DNA of 64,000 nt from Reticulascus tulasneorum. Lineage: Eukaryota; Ascomycota; Sordariomycetes; Glomerellales; Reticulascaceae. The translations under genes were made by a program, and so were the position numbers. The notes below the pieces were generated by a model. The model made no database searches. It was not told the origin of the DNA and was given only the letters and a program-made list of their open reading frames with translations. This document shows, one piece after another, positions 24,270 to 37,932 of the stretch (the first letter of the stretch is position 1; every line of letters starts with the position of its first letter). Where the stretch lies: NCBI GenBank assembly GCA_001557505.1, contig LSAX01000001.1, positions 2,294,001 to 2,358,000 of the forward strand. Direction: 5' to 3'.

Positions 24270-27200
24270 TCTTGGAGACTCGTGACTTGATGCAAGGCCT
24301 TCTGGGACGTCGATTAACTTATCTAAGTATTTCTGGTTTCAATTGAGGTGTTTCCCGAAACTGGACCGGAAGGGCGTAGTGGTAAATCGACAGACCGGAT
24401 CTACTTCTGCGCTTGAAAGAGGGGGGCCAATTGGGTTGACGAGTGACTCACCATCAAGATCCGGTCTCGCTGGTCCAGCTATGGAGTCGGCTCGTCACAG
24501 TTGCTTGATCGGACATCTCAACTATCAAGAAGTTGTTACGAGCTATTTTCCAAACTGTTGTTGTGTCTTTTGAATCTCATTCGGGAGTTTGAATTGATAT
24601 GTCATCTCTGAACTTCGTGACTAAATTTTATACTGGTAGTTGGCCATCTTTGTGAAGGCATCCACCCTCTGCAACATATACACAATAGTTCCGCCAGGGC
24701 ATCAGTTGACCATGCATCGAAATGCACACGTCCCTTAACTCCTTTTGGTTATATTGCTGGCCTTGTAGCTGCCTCCGTTATCTCTGACTAGCGTTGACAC
24801 TCGGATTGCATCATCATAACTTCTCCACCTCTGCACCGCTATCATTCGGACCTGGTTGGGAGCAAGAGCGATTGCAGCACAATCCATATGAGTTCCATTT
24901 TGCTCCCATATCACGCTTGACATATCATCAGACAGTTCAGTGGTCGTATTCGCCCTAGCAAATAGAAAGTGAGCAGTGCTTGAACCCGGAGATCGTTATG
25001 GCCCGGGTGGCCTTCACGTCCAAGTGCTCGATCCAGGACTGGGCATGAAGCCAGGTAGGAATGCCTGGCCGGTTATTTGCTATTCAACGCTTCTATATAA
25101 GGTAGAAGAGGGATATTGCCGGACTGACAACGATAGTGGACCGTAGAGACATTCCGTAGCCACCTTATGGCTTCTCTGGACGTATTGAGTTGGTGTATCA
25201 CGTTGACTTTGATAAGCACAGTTTGCCAACATAATGACTCGGTAAACGCAACTGAACATATTCAATCGTGTTTGGCTAGACATCAACGTCTATCAATACG
25301 TACCAGACCTCCCAAACTACTCTCACGTCGGCTGTTGATAAGATGCGACGAGATACGATGAGCTGGCTCTTGAAGTGATGCCGCACTAGCTAGTTGTTGT
25401 TCAAGCGAATTGGATGTACTACTGGTAAACTTGTAACGACTTGAGCACTACTACTCCGAGGAGCCGCTTGTCCCAGCGCTCGCAGGCTGAGCCCAGGCGG
25501 TGACATATTTCTCAACATTGCAGAGAAAATAGGTCCTAGAACGATGAGTTTCACATGGCTCTACTAGAGAAAAGAATATGCAAGAAATTGGAGATGTAAT
25601 GCGAAGCTCGTTATCGGACTTTCAGCAAGTTCTTCAAACAAACATGACAGATACTGTACTTCTGGAGCATGCGGCAGAGTGACCATAGCAAAAAACCTCT
25701 GGCAACGTGGCACTGAGGGCTTTGGAGAGCAACGTAATCCTGAAGCAGAAGTCTAAACTTGCTTCTGCCTTAATAGATAGCTTCCAATGGCCGATCAGAA
25801 CGAATGCTGGAGCCTTTGGTCAAGGTCGAATAATTGTCCAACGTATTAAAGGCGTTTATGATACGTGGCTAAGCAAATATCTTCGAGGAAAGCATCACCC
25901 ACAAAAATTTGACTCAACGAAACCACTATCAGCTTGACCTTGAGCGAGCTCATAACGGGTCTGAACTACCGTCATAAGCGTCTAATCTTTGAAAGAACTT
26001 CCGGCATCGGGTTTGGCATGCGGATGCAAACGGCGGTTCTTTGGAGTGCCTCTGCTGTGACCCATGCGCACTGTAAGCAGTTGCTTGAAGGGAGCTCCGT
26101 AGACATTGGGCAGATTTGTGCAACTTCTCTAACCTGGGCAATTCGCAATGATCAGATAAATGTTAAGGCTTGGCTCAGGTTACATACTACAAGCGAATAA
26201 CTATGCCTGCAAACACGCTGCCCCATCCCCTTGTGGTGATTCCAATAGCTATGGTGTCTCTATGCAAGGTGACGGCTCCAGTCGTAGCACTATAACCACA
26301 CCATACCAACGACAGATTTTACTACCTAGTAGACGTAGCCAGTATTGACAATTAGACGTTGGCATTCGAACCCCTGCCGATGAGAAAAAGAGCGACGAGC
26401 TACAGAGATCGCCGCCGTATCCTGGGTCTAAGCCAAGACGATAGAATATTTCCATCTGACATGGGTTTATGAGGCTCTAGCGTGGACAGAAGGAACAATT
26501 GGGATGGCGATCAACATATGGAATCCTTTTTGATTATTGGTAAATGTATATCCATTAGAATTCGAACGTGCATAAGCCTCCCCGAGATTGTATTGTGGCT
26601 TCCATCTTCGCTGGGCCTCGGGGTCCTCCCCGAATAAGTTTATGGCCACAGCCGTCCAGTTCACCGCTCTGAGCGTGTGTCTATGATCTGGGTAGTCGGC
26701 TTGATCGTGGCACCGGCGGACCATCTCTCCGGGCACGAGCTAAGATCGTAGACAGTTCGCGAATTCATCTGTCAGTTATCCCTTTCAGCCACCCCTGACC
26801 GAGTACACAAGGGGAACATGGCGGCAGTACAATAAAAACTCTATCAGCTAGATCGCCGTCGATCAGTTATGAGGCTGCCATGGGTCATGTCTGGACAGCC
26901 ACCCAATTGGTGTCTCTTCATCAAGGTTTGTGATAGTGGCAGACAATAGTCTCGAGAAGCGCGTGACCCACGGGCATCCCCTCTCAGCCCTTCGCGCGTC
27001 GCACTATTGCGCAAGTGACAGTCAATAGCTAAGCTGACTATAATGAAGAGAGAAGGACCTGTTGGACAAATGACGCTAAATGCCCGACCTAGGAGAGATT
27101 CCGTGGGGGGTTTTGGCTCAGGTTTTGTACAGGAGATGAAGCAGGCCCTTGGCAGGAAAAAGAAAACATAACCAATGCCCAAATGGAGTGAGCGACTTTT

Positions 27201-30200
27201 CAGCGAGCATGGCGCAGCCTCCCACGATCTCCAAGTATGATGGCCGGAGGATGCATATGGTAGTCATTCGCAAGATAGGGAATTAGGTTATGATATCTTC
27301 AACGTACCGAGCTGATAACATGAACCCCAGCTCGGCCTCCCTACTATCTGATTGTCCAGAGTCATATTGCGTCTAACGTCCCTATCGTAGCTGCGATACC
27401 GTTGCTTCTGAAGATACCTCCAGAGTGTCAACATAAACCAATTATCAGCCAGGTCGCAAGCCCGCATGGATCGGCGCAAGGAGTCCGTCAAATCGTGGAT
27501 TGGATCTTGTCAATGACGGGACGGCCTCGGATCTTACCTTCTTTCTAGCGCAAGCATGTACGTAGGCGCTGAAGAGTGCCTGCTACATCGTGTCTTTGAA
27601 GCACGTGTTACGCCCGTTTTGTCCCAGCTTCCGAAAGAGCTAGCCATCCAATCCATGATAGCTCAATGTAACATGTGAACCTGAGCGCGTCGCTCGCCGA
27701 ACCCCAACACTGGACCAACAACAACCATGCAAGAGAAGGGCTGGGATTCGCTTCAGCACTGATGTCCCTTCGTTTTCGGAGAGCGCCAGCAGTGGTGGCT
27801 TTCGGCGCTGTTCTGTCCAAAGCGAGATCCGGGCAAGTGTCGGTCGTCGGCTTGCCTCGCTCCTAGATGAAGCCCCTGAATGCCCAGGTCAGTAAGAACT
27901 AACAGACTACGAGATTAGAGTATCTACCTCTGATCTAACTTAGATATTAGACAGTCCCACCTTGAACTAATTCCAGGACCAAACATGGCGTCCGCCATCT
28001 CGAACTAGTGCCATCAAGGCTGGAGTCGTCCGGAAGGTAGCCTATCCTAGCATTGGGGGACGCGTTTGGGGGCGGAAGGCCACCGCGCGACGTGGGGGTG
28101 AGAGCAACTTCTACAGTTTCTTGTGCAATTCACGCTTTCAAAAGTTCATCATAGAATCCTAAACTTGTAATCCGTACAGACGCGCCAGGACGGAAGCCTA
28201 TGACGACAGACTGTCGGTGAAGATTGGAGATATGGCGCTGTCTAGTTGTCTCAGCTGATGCGCCGATGAGCTACCTACCCAGGTTGTCACTGGGAGAAGT
28301 GGTCGAAGAACAAGCAAGCAATGCTCGATCCATAGTGGGGCGTGGTGCATCAGCATTTCTTTAGCAGCTCCGTCTTTCTGACTTGTGCGTCATTTGTAAG
28401 AAAAGCTCAGGAAGCCTAACCAAGGTCCATCTGCCAGAATAGCAGGTCAACTTCGGCGTCAGAGTAGTCCTAGCATGAGATGTGGAGAAGGAGGAGGCCG
28501 AGGCAGGTCCCCGGTTGACTTCTCCGACGACTATTCTGACACACAACCTTTCTTCTTGGTTCTACGGTAGTTGACAAGTTGCCCATTGGCTATTCGGTCC
28601 TCGTTACGAACCTTTATGGTACTGGATGTGTGGATAGAACGCCATGGGTAGTCAAAGTCACACCATCTACCTGTATTACCTGACATTTCTGTGAATTGCT
28701 TATTGGACACACCAACACGTTTTCCCTGCGACAACCCTGGGCACAGTCTCTATCTCGTCTTCACACACACTCCTCAATTTACGAACAGAGTCCTTGAGGT
28801 ATCGAGTACGATGGGCCATGGCTAAGCTTCTGAATGGACGCGCCGCTTATTCAAAGAGCGGATTCAGTACTCTGCACTTGTGACGAGGCTCGTTGGCCTT
28901 TCCATGGTGGATGAGACGAACCAACGACCTGCCCGAATGGGGGCACATGCAGAGTTTGCCGATGATTTTCACATACTTGGGGTGTAGATGATGATCCATC
29001 CACTCTTGCAGGTTACCAGGCTCAAACCGGGCCGTTGACCGATTTTGCCAGAGTTGAGTCTTTACAGAACGTCAAGAGAGGGGGCAAAGATGATAGCCCA
29101 GGGTGGTGACTTCTGGCTAAAAGAACATCAAACTGGGAGCAACGACACCACTGCTCTGATTCACGGAGTTTTGCCTTGGCTAGGCAGAAAATTGCCAACT
29201 TTGCTAGCTGTCTGGGTGATCGCTCGGAAAACACGAATGATTTGGGCCGAGAGGCAAGTTGAAAAATAATCAACAGATGTGCGCTTTCGCATTACATGCA
29301 TTGACTAGGCCAGTATGGGAGACCCTGGGAGAACCGTCTCCGTCGACCCAACCCCCTAGAATAAATGGCGTTCATGGGCAAAGATGGATCTGCAACAGGC
29401 CCGAGGGTTGTTCCGGATAGGCCGACGCAAGGTTGGGATGGGTTCTCGCCTGTCCAGACAATGCCGAGGCGCATGCGAGTGGGACGGCAATTAGGTTCCT
29501 CGCAGACCATTTGGGTTCGCTGGAACGATAAGAGTACTTTCAAACATAGCCATCCAATGTTGAGCGCGAATCTAGCGTATCATCGCGGCGGGTCATCGAT
29601 CTCAACTTTTGACTTTGTGGAATTGCGATGGCAAGCTGTCCCAGGTTTGTAGTGGCTGGCTGTGCTGGCACCCTGCGATACAACTGTCCATCACCACAAT
29701 CACCAATTCAATTGTTTTCGGCTCCCAACGACGACCCCAAAAAGGTGGCCCATCCCGCCACAAGGCTGAGCGCGCTGGGTCGTCAACTGCGGCCACTGCC
29801 GCTGACGTCGGGATGGGCCACACCTGGCGGGCAAGGAGTGGCCTGGCTTCACCGGCTAGCTGACCGGCTCATGAGATTGTTTATCTTCCATAGTGGGACT
29901 TTTTGTGGTACGTTTGGACCCGCTAGCCAACTAAACTAAAGCAAGAATCCATGGTGCGACTGCATCTGCAACAGTCCAGATGCAGCGTATATACGGGTGC
30001 TTTTGTGTCGAACCGGCGGCTGTCATATGCTTATGTTCCACAACCACACCTTTGGATTTCGGCTCTGTTGAAGTTCTGCCGAGAACCACGATCTTGGTCG
30101 GAGAGCTGGCTCGCTTCGTCGCAGCCCAGAGTCGCTCGACGGAAAATTTCTCGGTACAGCGGAGTGCGGCCTGTATCAGACAGAGCCTGCGTCGGCAGCA

Positions 30201-30860
30201 TTATGCTGATCGAGTATTGAGCCAAAGTAGCCTCCTTCTTGGCCCGAGAATTGATTGATGGAGCTCGAAGCCAGGCAGTGGAATGGTCTGGTCCGGTAAT
30301 ATCACGTCCGCAATATCCATATCAGCGACCCTAATATACCTGTGGATTGGCAAATGAAGTTCCATATTGCACCTCTTGTTGGACAGCATCTTCAGGCGAG
30401 GGGACGATGCCGATTCCGCGGCCTCATGGTATCCACGTAATTGTGTCGTTCGTCAGGTCGGGGGACAAGTTTCTCCAACTCTGCCCCCAACTTTTTGGCC
30501 CATTCTTTTTGCTCGGGGATGGATTTTGGAGACCGACCGTGCCTGTCCCAGCTTCGAGGCCAGCACGTGTCAAGCGGCATCATGGTTACCAAGGCCAGCA
30601 CACATTGTAGATGACATGCATGCGAGACCTCCTCATTCATATCGGATTGTTCTTGTGTTCGCCCAGATTGACTTTTTTTAACGAGGGCTAATGCACGAGC
30701 GTCTTGCATTTCACATCACTTGTTGTTGGACGGTTGGAACCCTCATGTACCGTTCGGCTGCTAAACATCAAAGAGTTTGTTGAAGAGAAAGAAAGCAGAC
30801 AGAAAAACGTGCACACTGAGACCTCGGGGCTGGCTGAAGAATGGCACGAGACAAGGATAG

Positions 30861-30900
30861 CTCTCTCTCTCTCTCGCTCTCTCCCTCTCGCTCTCGCTCT
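30861..30900. repeat. TC/CGCTCT simple repeat
   Basis: Forty base pairs of TC dinucleotides passing into CTCTCG units, in the gene-poor tract. It is a simple repeat with no coding context. Confidence 0.8.
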
Positions 30901-33900
30901 TCCTTTCTCTGCATTCGTCTGATGTCTTGGTCTATTGCTGGCCTCGATCTCCTTCGACTGATTCATCTGACGTTTGATCATCACAACATTACGCATCTTT
31001 TCACGAGCGGACTTCTTTTTGGGATGGCTGCCACCAATGACTTGGGTTGCGGGGCCAGAGTCGCCTGGGCATTGGGGTCTCCAAGCATCTTTTCAGCCGA
31101 GTGCAGCAATTGGTAGGGATTATGACAAAAAAACGTTCCTCATCCCGGCTGCACATCAATCTTGATCGACGACGAATGGTCGTCTTTCGTAGTGTGCTTG
31201 CTTCCATGCATGAACAGATCGAGTTCATCCTATCTTTGGCTTGACGACGATGATGCGACTTCTTCTAGAGCATTACGGTCTTCGGCCAGACTCGCGCACA
31301 TCACACAAGGCATCTGCGACCTGCCCAAGAGCACTGCATCCCATCTTTCAAGATACCCAGCTTCCTAGTCTGGTTGTGGCGTAGACGTGGAATATTCCAT
31401 GGCCGGCTGATGGGACCGACAGCTCACATTCGAAGCACTTTTTCGGGGAAGACAAGGGGGTTTGGAGCGAGTGAGCTTCTTTCCGGGATCTCAGTCCGAG
31501 GACTCTGACATCTGACGCCGTGACGAACTTGGTCCCCGTAATAGAGTGGACAACGCTCATAGGCGGCGAGCTGCTGTCAGAGCTTCTAGAGAGAGAGATA
31601 TGCAGTGTCTTGGCTCCTGTCATATGCGCGGCACTCCGGCAGTCGTTGTTCCATGCTGTCATCCTACCCAAGGTGTCTCTGCAGCGTCGCATGATCGGGA
31701 TGGATCTCGCCAACAGGCCGAACTGAAGATTTGGAGAAGGCAGGCATTTTACCAAGCTGCTGGATCTTCTCAGGGCCGGTATCAAGGTGTGATAGGCAAT
31801 ATCAACCCATCTCGTGTTGCATGTAGCACAAGAAAAGAAGCTCACAGACGAACCTTTCTTGAAATGAAGGGGCCCGTAGCATAAACGTCAATGAACTGCA
31901 ATTGACCAATCTGCAGGCCATGCAACTATCAGGACAAAGTTGCCTGCAGGACGCTCGGCGCTATTTGGCCTATTGGGTACTACCGATTGCAGGCGGCGGC
32001 TGTGGTCGAGTCCGTTTGGCCATTTGTCCATTTGAGCCTACGAGCATGTATGTACATACGAGCTGGACTTTATCAGCGCTGAAACCGGACGAATGATAGC
32101 AAACCACATTGACGCTATCTTAGGTAAGGTACGTGCCCCAAATGCCTGGGTACTTTCGTTTTGAAATCCCAACGTGGAAAACGAGGGAACGTGGTGAGGT
32201 CGCAATCCGTCGGCAGCACATCATTCACTTTTTTTTTCGTCCAGTGACAAAGCCGCGTCAGATGCCGTAACCAACCACCGAATACCAACGCCAGATATAG
32301 ACATCGTCAGATAAAAAAAGATTTACCAACAGGGCCAGTCAGGCCCGGGAAACCATGTCAGAGAAAGCGGCTTCTGCGGGTTTGATGTCTGGGGGGAGGG
32401 AGGGAAGGGAGGGGAGCTCAGGGTAGCTTCGACTTTCTGTTCACCAGCCAGCAACAGCCAGCAACGGCGACGAAGCGAGCCCATCGGGGGGGATCTTGGG
32501 CTTCGGCAAGAAAAGAAGCCATGCCCTCCACCAGCACGTCCTTGATTCGTCACCCCCGAAATGTGGACAGGCGACAAGATACTGTATCACGAATCTGCCA
32601 AAACCCCATGCCTAGATGCCCAGCAGCCGAATCTGCCAACTTCCTCTTTCTTGCTGGCAATTGGCAAAAAGGAAGAGCAGCCGTCGGCCACATTGGAGGA
32701 AATGATGACATTGCCAGGGTGAAGGACCCTGTCTTTTCGTCCCATGTGAGTGTGTGTGTGTGCTTTGACGCTATCCTCGCCGGGATCAGCAAGCCTGACA
32801 GGCTTGGCAAGGATGCGCTGCAGATATGGACTGGCGCGATCTCAGAAGGTAACCTTCCATCACAAGAGATGGAGCAGAAGGGGAATTTAGCTGAGAACAG
32901 ACATCTTGGGGAAAGAAAAAAAGTGGATTATGGGCGGAAGGAAGAACAGGAAAGGCTCCGCGATGTCATAACCTCTCGACAACATCCCCAGGGATTACTT
33001 GTCTTCCCAGTCAGTTTATCGCGGCTCGCCCCTCCAGGCCTAGCTCCCGCCTTCACCTTGCAAGTACGTTATGTACGTATGTAGGTGTGTGTATGTATTT
33101 ATGTATGTGCTGTTCCTGAATTTCCGCAGTAATGAGGTATCGTTCGCTCGCCCCCGAAAAAAAGGTCAGCCAGCCGGAGATGGCGAACGAGCACGCAGCC
33201 CCCAGCCACCCCTCCCCTTGTCTGCCCAAACTCCAACCACACCCACACAGGTTGGTCCACCTTGGCTTCAGGGACCAGGGCAGTTGATGGGGGCAAGGGA
33301 AAGAGGATGCGTTCGTACAAAGTTGAAGGATGGGGGCCCGGCGTGGCAAGGGGGAGAGAGACAGAGAAAAGATGGGGGATGGATGGCATTGGATCTGAGT
33401 ACATCCGGGGCAACCATAACAAGTTGCCTTACATGAGACAAGTTGTATCCAGAGCCTGATATCCAGGTACAATCTATGCGTGCATTGCCTGCGGCGAGGA
33501 CATGTGCAACACAGACGATGTACCGGCTGGCTATTAAGGGAAGAATGGGTGTATAGAACAGGTAGCTTGGGTACGGTACATACCATGCCTGTTGCGTATC
33601 AAATCGGTTAATCTTCTAGATAGATGAGCTGCGACTGGGAAGGGTCATGATGGAAGCACTGGAAGAAAATCCACACATCATTCCGAAGAAGCGCCTCTGG
33701 GTATGGTGTTTCAGGCTTTGGAGGTCGTCCCAAAAATGGCAGCTTGGAGGAAGACCGGCGTCTTTGCTTTTTCATCTGGGCTCTCTTTTGCCAGCAGACC
33801 CTTGTGGCTATCTATTACATAGTTGGGGCTTGGGAATCTTCAAGATCCGTCCGATCCATTTAGCAAAAGGCTTTTTCTATTCCTTGCTTTTTTAATCCCT

Positions 33901-34044
33901 TGTCTGAACCTTTTTTCCCCTTCCTCTCCCGCATCTCTCTCGTTACTCTATTCTGGCCGGGGGTGGACAGCTCAGCTTTCACGCCTGTATCGATTTTTGC
34001 CTTTTCCTGTTGAAAAATTACGGGATATTGGGAAGAAAGACAGG

Positions 34045-34110
34045 CAGACCAGACCAGACCAGACCAGACCCCAGAGACCCCGGACCACACGAACGAACGA
34101 ACGAACGAAC
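34045..34110. repeat. CAGAC and GAAC tandem repeats
   Basis: About five CAGAC units (34045-34070) are followed, after a short gap, by five GAAC units (34091-34110). Both lie in the pyrimidine/purine-skewed stretch that precedes the Zn(2)Cys(6) gene by about 2.4 kb. Confidence 0.75.
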
Positions 34111-34490
34111 AGCCGCGCAATAAGAGAACGAGAAAAGCCGCCCCAAAAAAAATAAAAGAAGGGACACCACAGTTATTAGACCTGGTTTATCCCCTTGTTC
34201 TCTGGACGGGACTTGGACATGCCTGTTGTTGGCTTGCCATGTTCTTTACCTTATAGCCTCTTCTTTTTTTGTTGTTGACAATCAGCATCCTGATAATATC
34301 CCCCCTCTCATGATCTAGGCAGAGCAGCTCGCCTCGCCCTCTCGCCTTCGCCTTCGCCCACCTCCTCGGACACCATAACGATTTCTCTTTCTCATATACT
34401 GGACCTTGTTCACCCTCGACTGTCCTGCCGTGTGTCTTTTGCCCTCCAGATTTCTTTTCACGCTCGCTCTCTCTCGCTGTCTCTCACTCA

Positions 34491-34530
34491 CTCACACACA
34501 CACACACAACCATCCATCCATACATACATA
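34491..34530. repeat. CA, ATCC and ATAC microsatellite cluster
   Basis: A CA run is followed directly by CATC and CATA units. The cluster lies in the candidate promoter/leader of the Zn(2)Cys(6) gene. The whole stretch from 34.3 to 35.2 kb is C/T-rich on the plus strand. Confidence 0.75.
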
Positions 34531-36481
34531 CCTATATTCAATCACACCTCACCCGAACCCTGGCACATACGACCCCTCCCGCTAGCCAGCCGGTCCCTTC
34601 GTTACGGTACTCGGGTCGAAATACAAAGACAAGGAAAAGAAGGAAAGAAAGGAAGGGACGAGCCGAAGAACCAAAAGAAAAAATAAAACATACGACGACA
34701 AATTGTCTCCCCCGTCCGAGACACATCATCAAGCCACACCATCCACCTTCTGCATCAACAGCATCTTCGATTGTCCCCCCTGGCGTTGGGCATCGACTAA
34801 TAGCAAGGTTGCCGTTCTGGTGGCGCTGGAAAGCCATACCCGTCGTCGCCGTCCATTCGTTATCGAAATCAGAATTCCGGTATTAGTCTCCCTCCAACGC
34901 TTCGACGCCGACCGAGAGCCCACACGCAGTGAAGCGCGAGAGTATAAAAAAAAAAGGATAGACTAGCTTGGGACGTCGTCAAATCATCATCTCAGGGACC
35001 CTGCGGCACTCATCTCACATCGGCGCCCACTTGCAAACAAGCCCCTCCCCCCCGGTACCTCGAAGCGCAGCTCCTCCCTCCGCGCCCTCACCCCCCCCAT
35101 CCTCCGTACATACATACAAACCCACATCCCATACACACATCCTAATCCACAGCCGCCTTAGCTTCGAGCTGGACTCCTGCCCTTTAGCCCTTGACCCTCT
35201 TAGCTCCCGCAGCATTAGTAGAGAAAGCCATCGAGCATTTCGTTGCACCAAAGAAGCAAAGTCGTGAAAGGCCGAAACGGACGTGCTGCCAACTTCCACA
35301 ATCGGGAACTGCACCATCCCTGAACTGACCAGTGGGAGTCTTCGCGTCCACCCATTTGCCCATCTGCCTTTCTGGCTGCGCAGCAAGCGGGCAGATCCAG
35401 GTCTTCGCCGGGTCAGGTACAAAAAATAAAACCCCATCGAACCACTGCGCTGTTTCGTCTTCTCCATCGTCTTCAGCAAAGGTGAGTCTGGATTTCTGTT
35501 GTCTCTCTCCCTCTCCTGCACTTCTCTTCTCTTTCTCTTGTCGTAACCCATCTCCCCCTCCTCCTCCATTTTCACCTTCCATCTTTCCGGGTCCATGTTG
35601 TTGCGTGGATGACCTTGTCCAGTTGGGTCGTATCAAGATTCTTATTATAACAGCAGCTTGCCTTCGTCCCGTGTCTGTCCACCACCTCCTCCACCCACAC
35701 GCTTCCCGTCTTCCCCAAAGGCCCGAGCAGCAGCAGCAAGCAGCAGCACCACCAGCAACAGTAATAGCACCGCAAGCAGCCGTACCACGCCAAACCGGGA
35801 CTCGCATTCAGCAGGCAAGTAACAGAAATAAACCCTTGCCGCTCTCTGCCTTGCCTCCTCCTCCACTCGCTGCCGAATACAGGCCAACCCAACCGTCCAC
35901 TTGAACGAAAGGAACAACTGGGGGAGCCGACCGAAATTTGACGCCTGTCGCTCCGTCCTCTTCAAAGCTTGGTACGCCAACTCTGATTCTGACCAGCCAG
36001 TGCCGCTCTCGCAGCAGCGCCAGACTCGACCAGTTATTATCACCTCGATTGGCCCGTCCCCTACCTCGCCTCTTACCTCCCTCTCCCGTGTCTTCTCCTT
36101 CTCACCTTCTCGCCCCCAGTTCTGTCAACCCAGGGCACATCAGACCTCCGTCACGCATTCCCTATTCCTCAATGAGCTCCTCGCCCGGCTCGTTGATGAA
36201 CACAAACTGTAGAAACCAGCCTTTCCAGAACACTTGTCTGGGGATCCGACCATCATCTTCTCAGGCCACTCGCCAATAAGCACCCGGCACTCGCCATTCA
36301 ACTCTAATTCGCGCCGCCACTGGCCCCCTGGTCCAGGCCACAGCTTTCCCTTTTCTCTCACGCGCATCGGGAGTCAGCCTCTTTCATGGCAGTCGTCGCT
36401 CCACCACCTATTCACACGAAACTGGACTTCTGGGGAACTGCTGCCGACTCCGGTACATATCCTCTCGAATCACCAGAACAG

Positions 36482-37932
36482 ATGACCTCTATAATGTCGT
36501 ACCAGTACCCCCCGCCGCCGCCCCCCAACGGCGCCGAGATGGACATGCCACACTCGGGGTACATGCCAAACTACAGCGTGCCCCCCCAGACCTCCTCCTC
36601 CATGGACATGAGGCCATCGCATCATGAATCAGCCCTCAAGGACCGCAAGGAATCGTTTTCGCAGGCGAGTATGAAACTGAAACGCTCCTTGTCCACGCCT
36701 AATGTTAGACCGCAGCAGGCCAATACTCCGGATCACAACCAACTTGGCCTGGCTGGCGAGAAACGACGAAATAAGCTTGGCTACCATCGAACGTCGGTCG
36801 CCTGTGGTGAGTAACTGACTCCAGCCAGCACCCTCCTCTTCCCCTTCCCAGAACGTACACTGACGCAGGACTCGCCGAAGGGCACTGCCGACGACGTAAA
36901 ATCAGATGCATCCCCTCCCCGGCAGACGTCCAGGGACGATGCATCAACTGCATTCGACTGAAGAAGGAGTGCAGCTTCTTTCCCGTAGACCAGCAACCGC
37001 CAACCGATCCGCGTGCAAAGGCACCGTCGCGAGCGTCCACCGGTCCCAAGATCGCGTCGGCCTCGTCGTCTCCAGCCATCCCCACTGGACACCCGTCCGA
37101 CATGCCTCCGCATGGCCAATATCCGCCCTTGTCCATGCCTTCCATCCAGAACATGGCGCCTCCGGCCATGAAGCCTTCGGGATCGGAAGCTTACCCTCCA
37201 GAATCGAAGAGTAAGTCGAGAAGCACTTGCTCCCAACGTGCCCCCGTACTAACAGGCTGGTGCCAAGTGCCTTCGAGTGCATCTTCCACCTCCCGTTCTT
37301 TTGACTTCGCTAGCCAGCCCCTGACGAACTGGATGTCGGCAGAACCGAGCCCTGGCTCGGCTTCGAAGCCAGGTGATCTGAACGCAACCTGGAGATCGTA
37401 TCCCCACGAGTCCCCAATCACGCCCTCTTTCTCTCCTTACACCCCCCACGCTCCTCCCCCATCGGCAACCTGGAACACGCCGGTAACTTCGGAGCACAAC
37501 TCTCGCGAGGAGATTCCCTGGTCATCGTATCCCCCACCTCCACCGCGCTCAATGTCCTTTGGAGGCGAGAGCATGAGCAGCCACCAACCGGGACAGTATC
37601 CGCCAATATCCCAGAACCGACCGTACGAGAGGAAATCATCATCCATGTCATCGGAGATGTACCCGCCACCGATCGCAACGACGATTCCAAGCATCGAGAA
37701 CGTGCCTGGAACAACCATGGAGCACAACGTTTCGTTGTCTGCGGGCGCCGTGCCACCACCAAACTACGGGAGCTGGCAGCAGCCATACTCGTACCCCAAG
37801 CCTGGCGAGAGCTACGGAAGCTGGGGATACGGGGAGAATGGAGGGAATCCCCCGATGCCAGCATCGGAATCGGTGCCGCCTCCGACCGAAAGCCAGCCTC
37901 AATCTGCAGGTCTGTACTACTCTGGCCGATGA
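36482..37932 (+). CDS. Zn(2)Cys(6) transcription factor, about 439 aa, three exons
   Basis: The exons are 36482-36806, 36881-37210 and 37268-37932. The zinc cluster straddles intron 1 and reads TSVACGHCRRRKIRC then GRCINCIRLKKEC. This is the canonical spacing C-x2-C-x6-C-x10-C-x2-C-x6-C from Cys108, and it marks a DNA-binding fungal regulator in the nucleus. The N-terminus (residues 1-100) is Pro/Met/Ser-rich. The region after the cluster is low-complexity Pro/Ser/Tyr with no visible fungal_trans middle homology domain. The canonical cluster needs acceptor GAAG at 36880. The nearer CAG at 36868 would insert four residues in frame. Intron 2 (57 nt) is in frame and stop-free. The start may instead be the ATG at 36494, or the in-frame ATG at 36386 if the upstream part is not spliced. 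Target genes are unknown. Confidence 0.85.

Larger units (their letters stand above)
24270..36481. other. Twelve-kilobase gene-poor tract
   Basis: No gene is supported between the MarR-GNAT gene (-) and the Zn(2)Cys(6) gene (+). From 24.3 to about 32 kb the frames are short and broken by many stops. A few read like weathered coding sequence (minus-strand frames at 24735-24923, 26467-26736 and 27288-27491), but no family is recognisable. The right part, 34.2-36.4 kb, is pyrimidine-rich with CA, ATAC, CAGAC and GAAC runs. It probably includes the promoter and a long leader of the transcription-factor gene; a plausible donor GTGAGT sits at 35482 in an AAAG context. A decayed transposon is possible but I see no terminal repeats or transposase motif. 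Confidence 0.55.

Noticed and set aside
24735..24923. Minus-strand frame that reads like protein
   Set aside because: It is too short, with a stop about 24 codons further upstream and no recognisable family. It is noted only as a possible remnant within the gene-poor tract.
26335..26420. tRNA-like TTCGAAT loop on the minus strand
   Set aside because: The T-loop word is present, but no matching acceptor stem or D-arm is found at the right distance.
32521..33084. 187-codon plus-strand frame
   Set aside because: It has no recognisable domain and a mixed composition. It runs through simple GTGT repeats, with no splice-linked partner.
35015..35904. Frames of about 190-207 codons on both strands
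   Set aside because: They lie in the purine/pyrimidine-skewed leader of the Zn(2)Cys(6) gene. They are repetitive and overlap each other on both strands.
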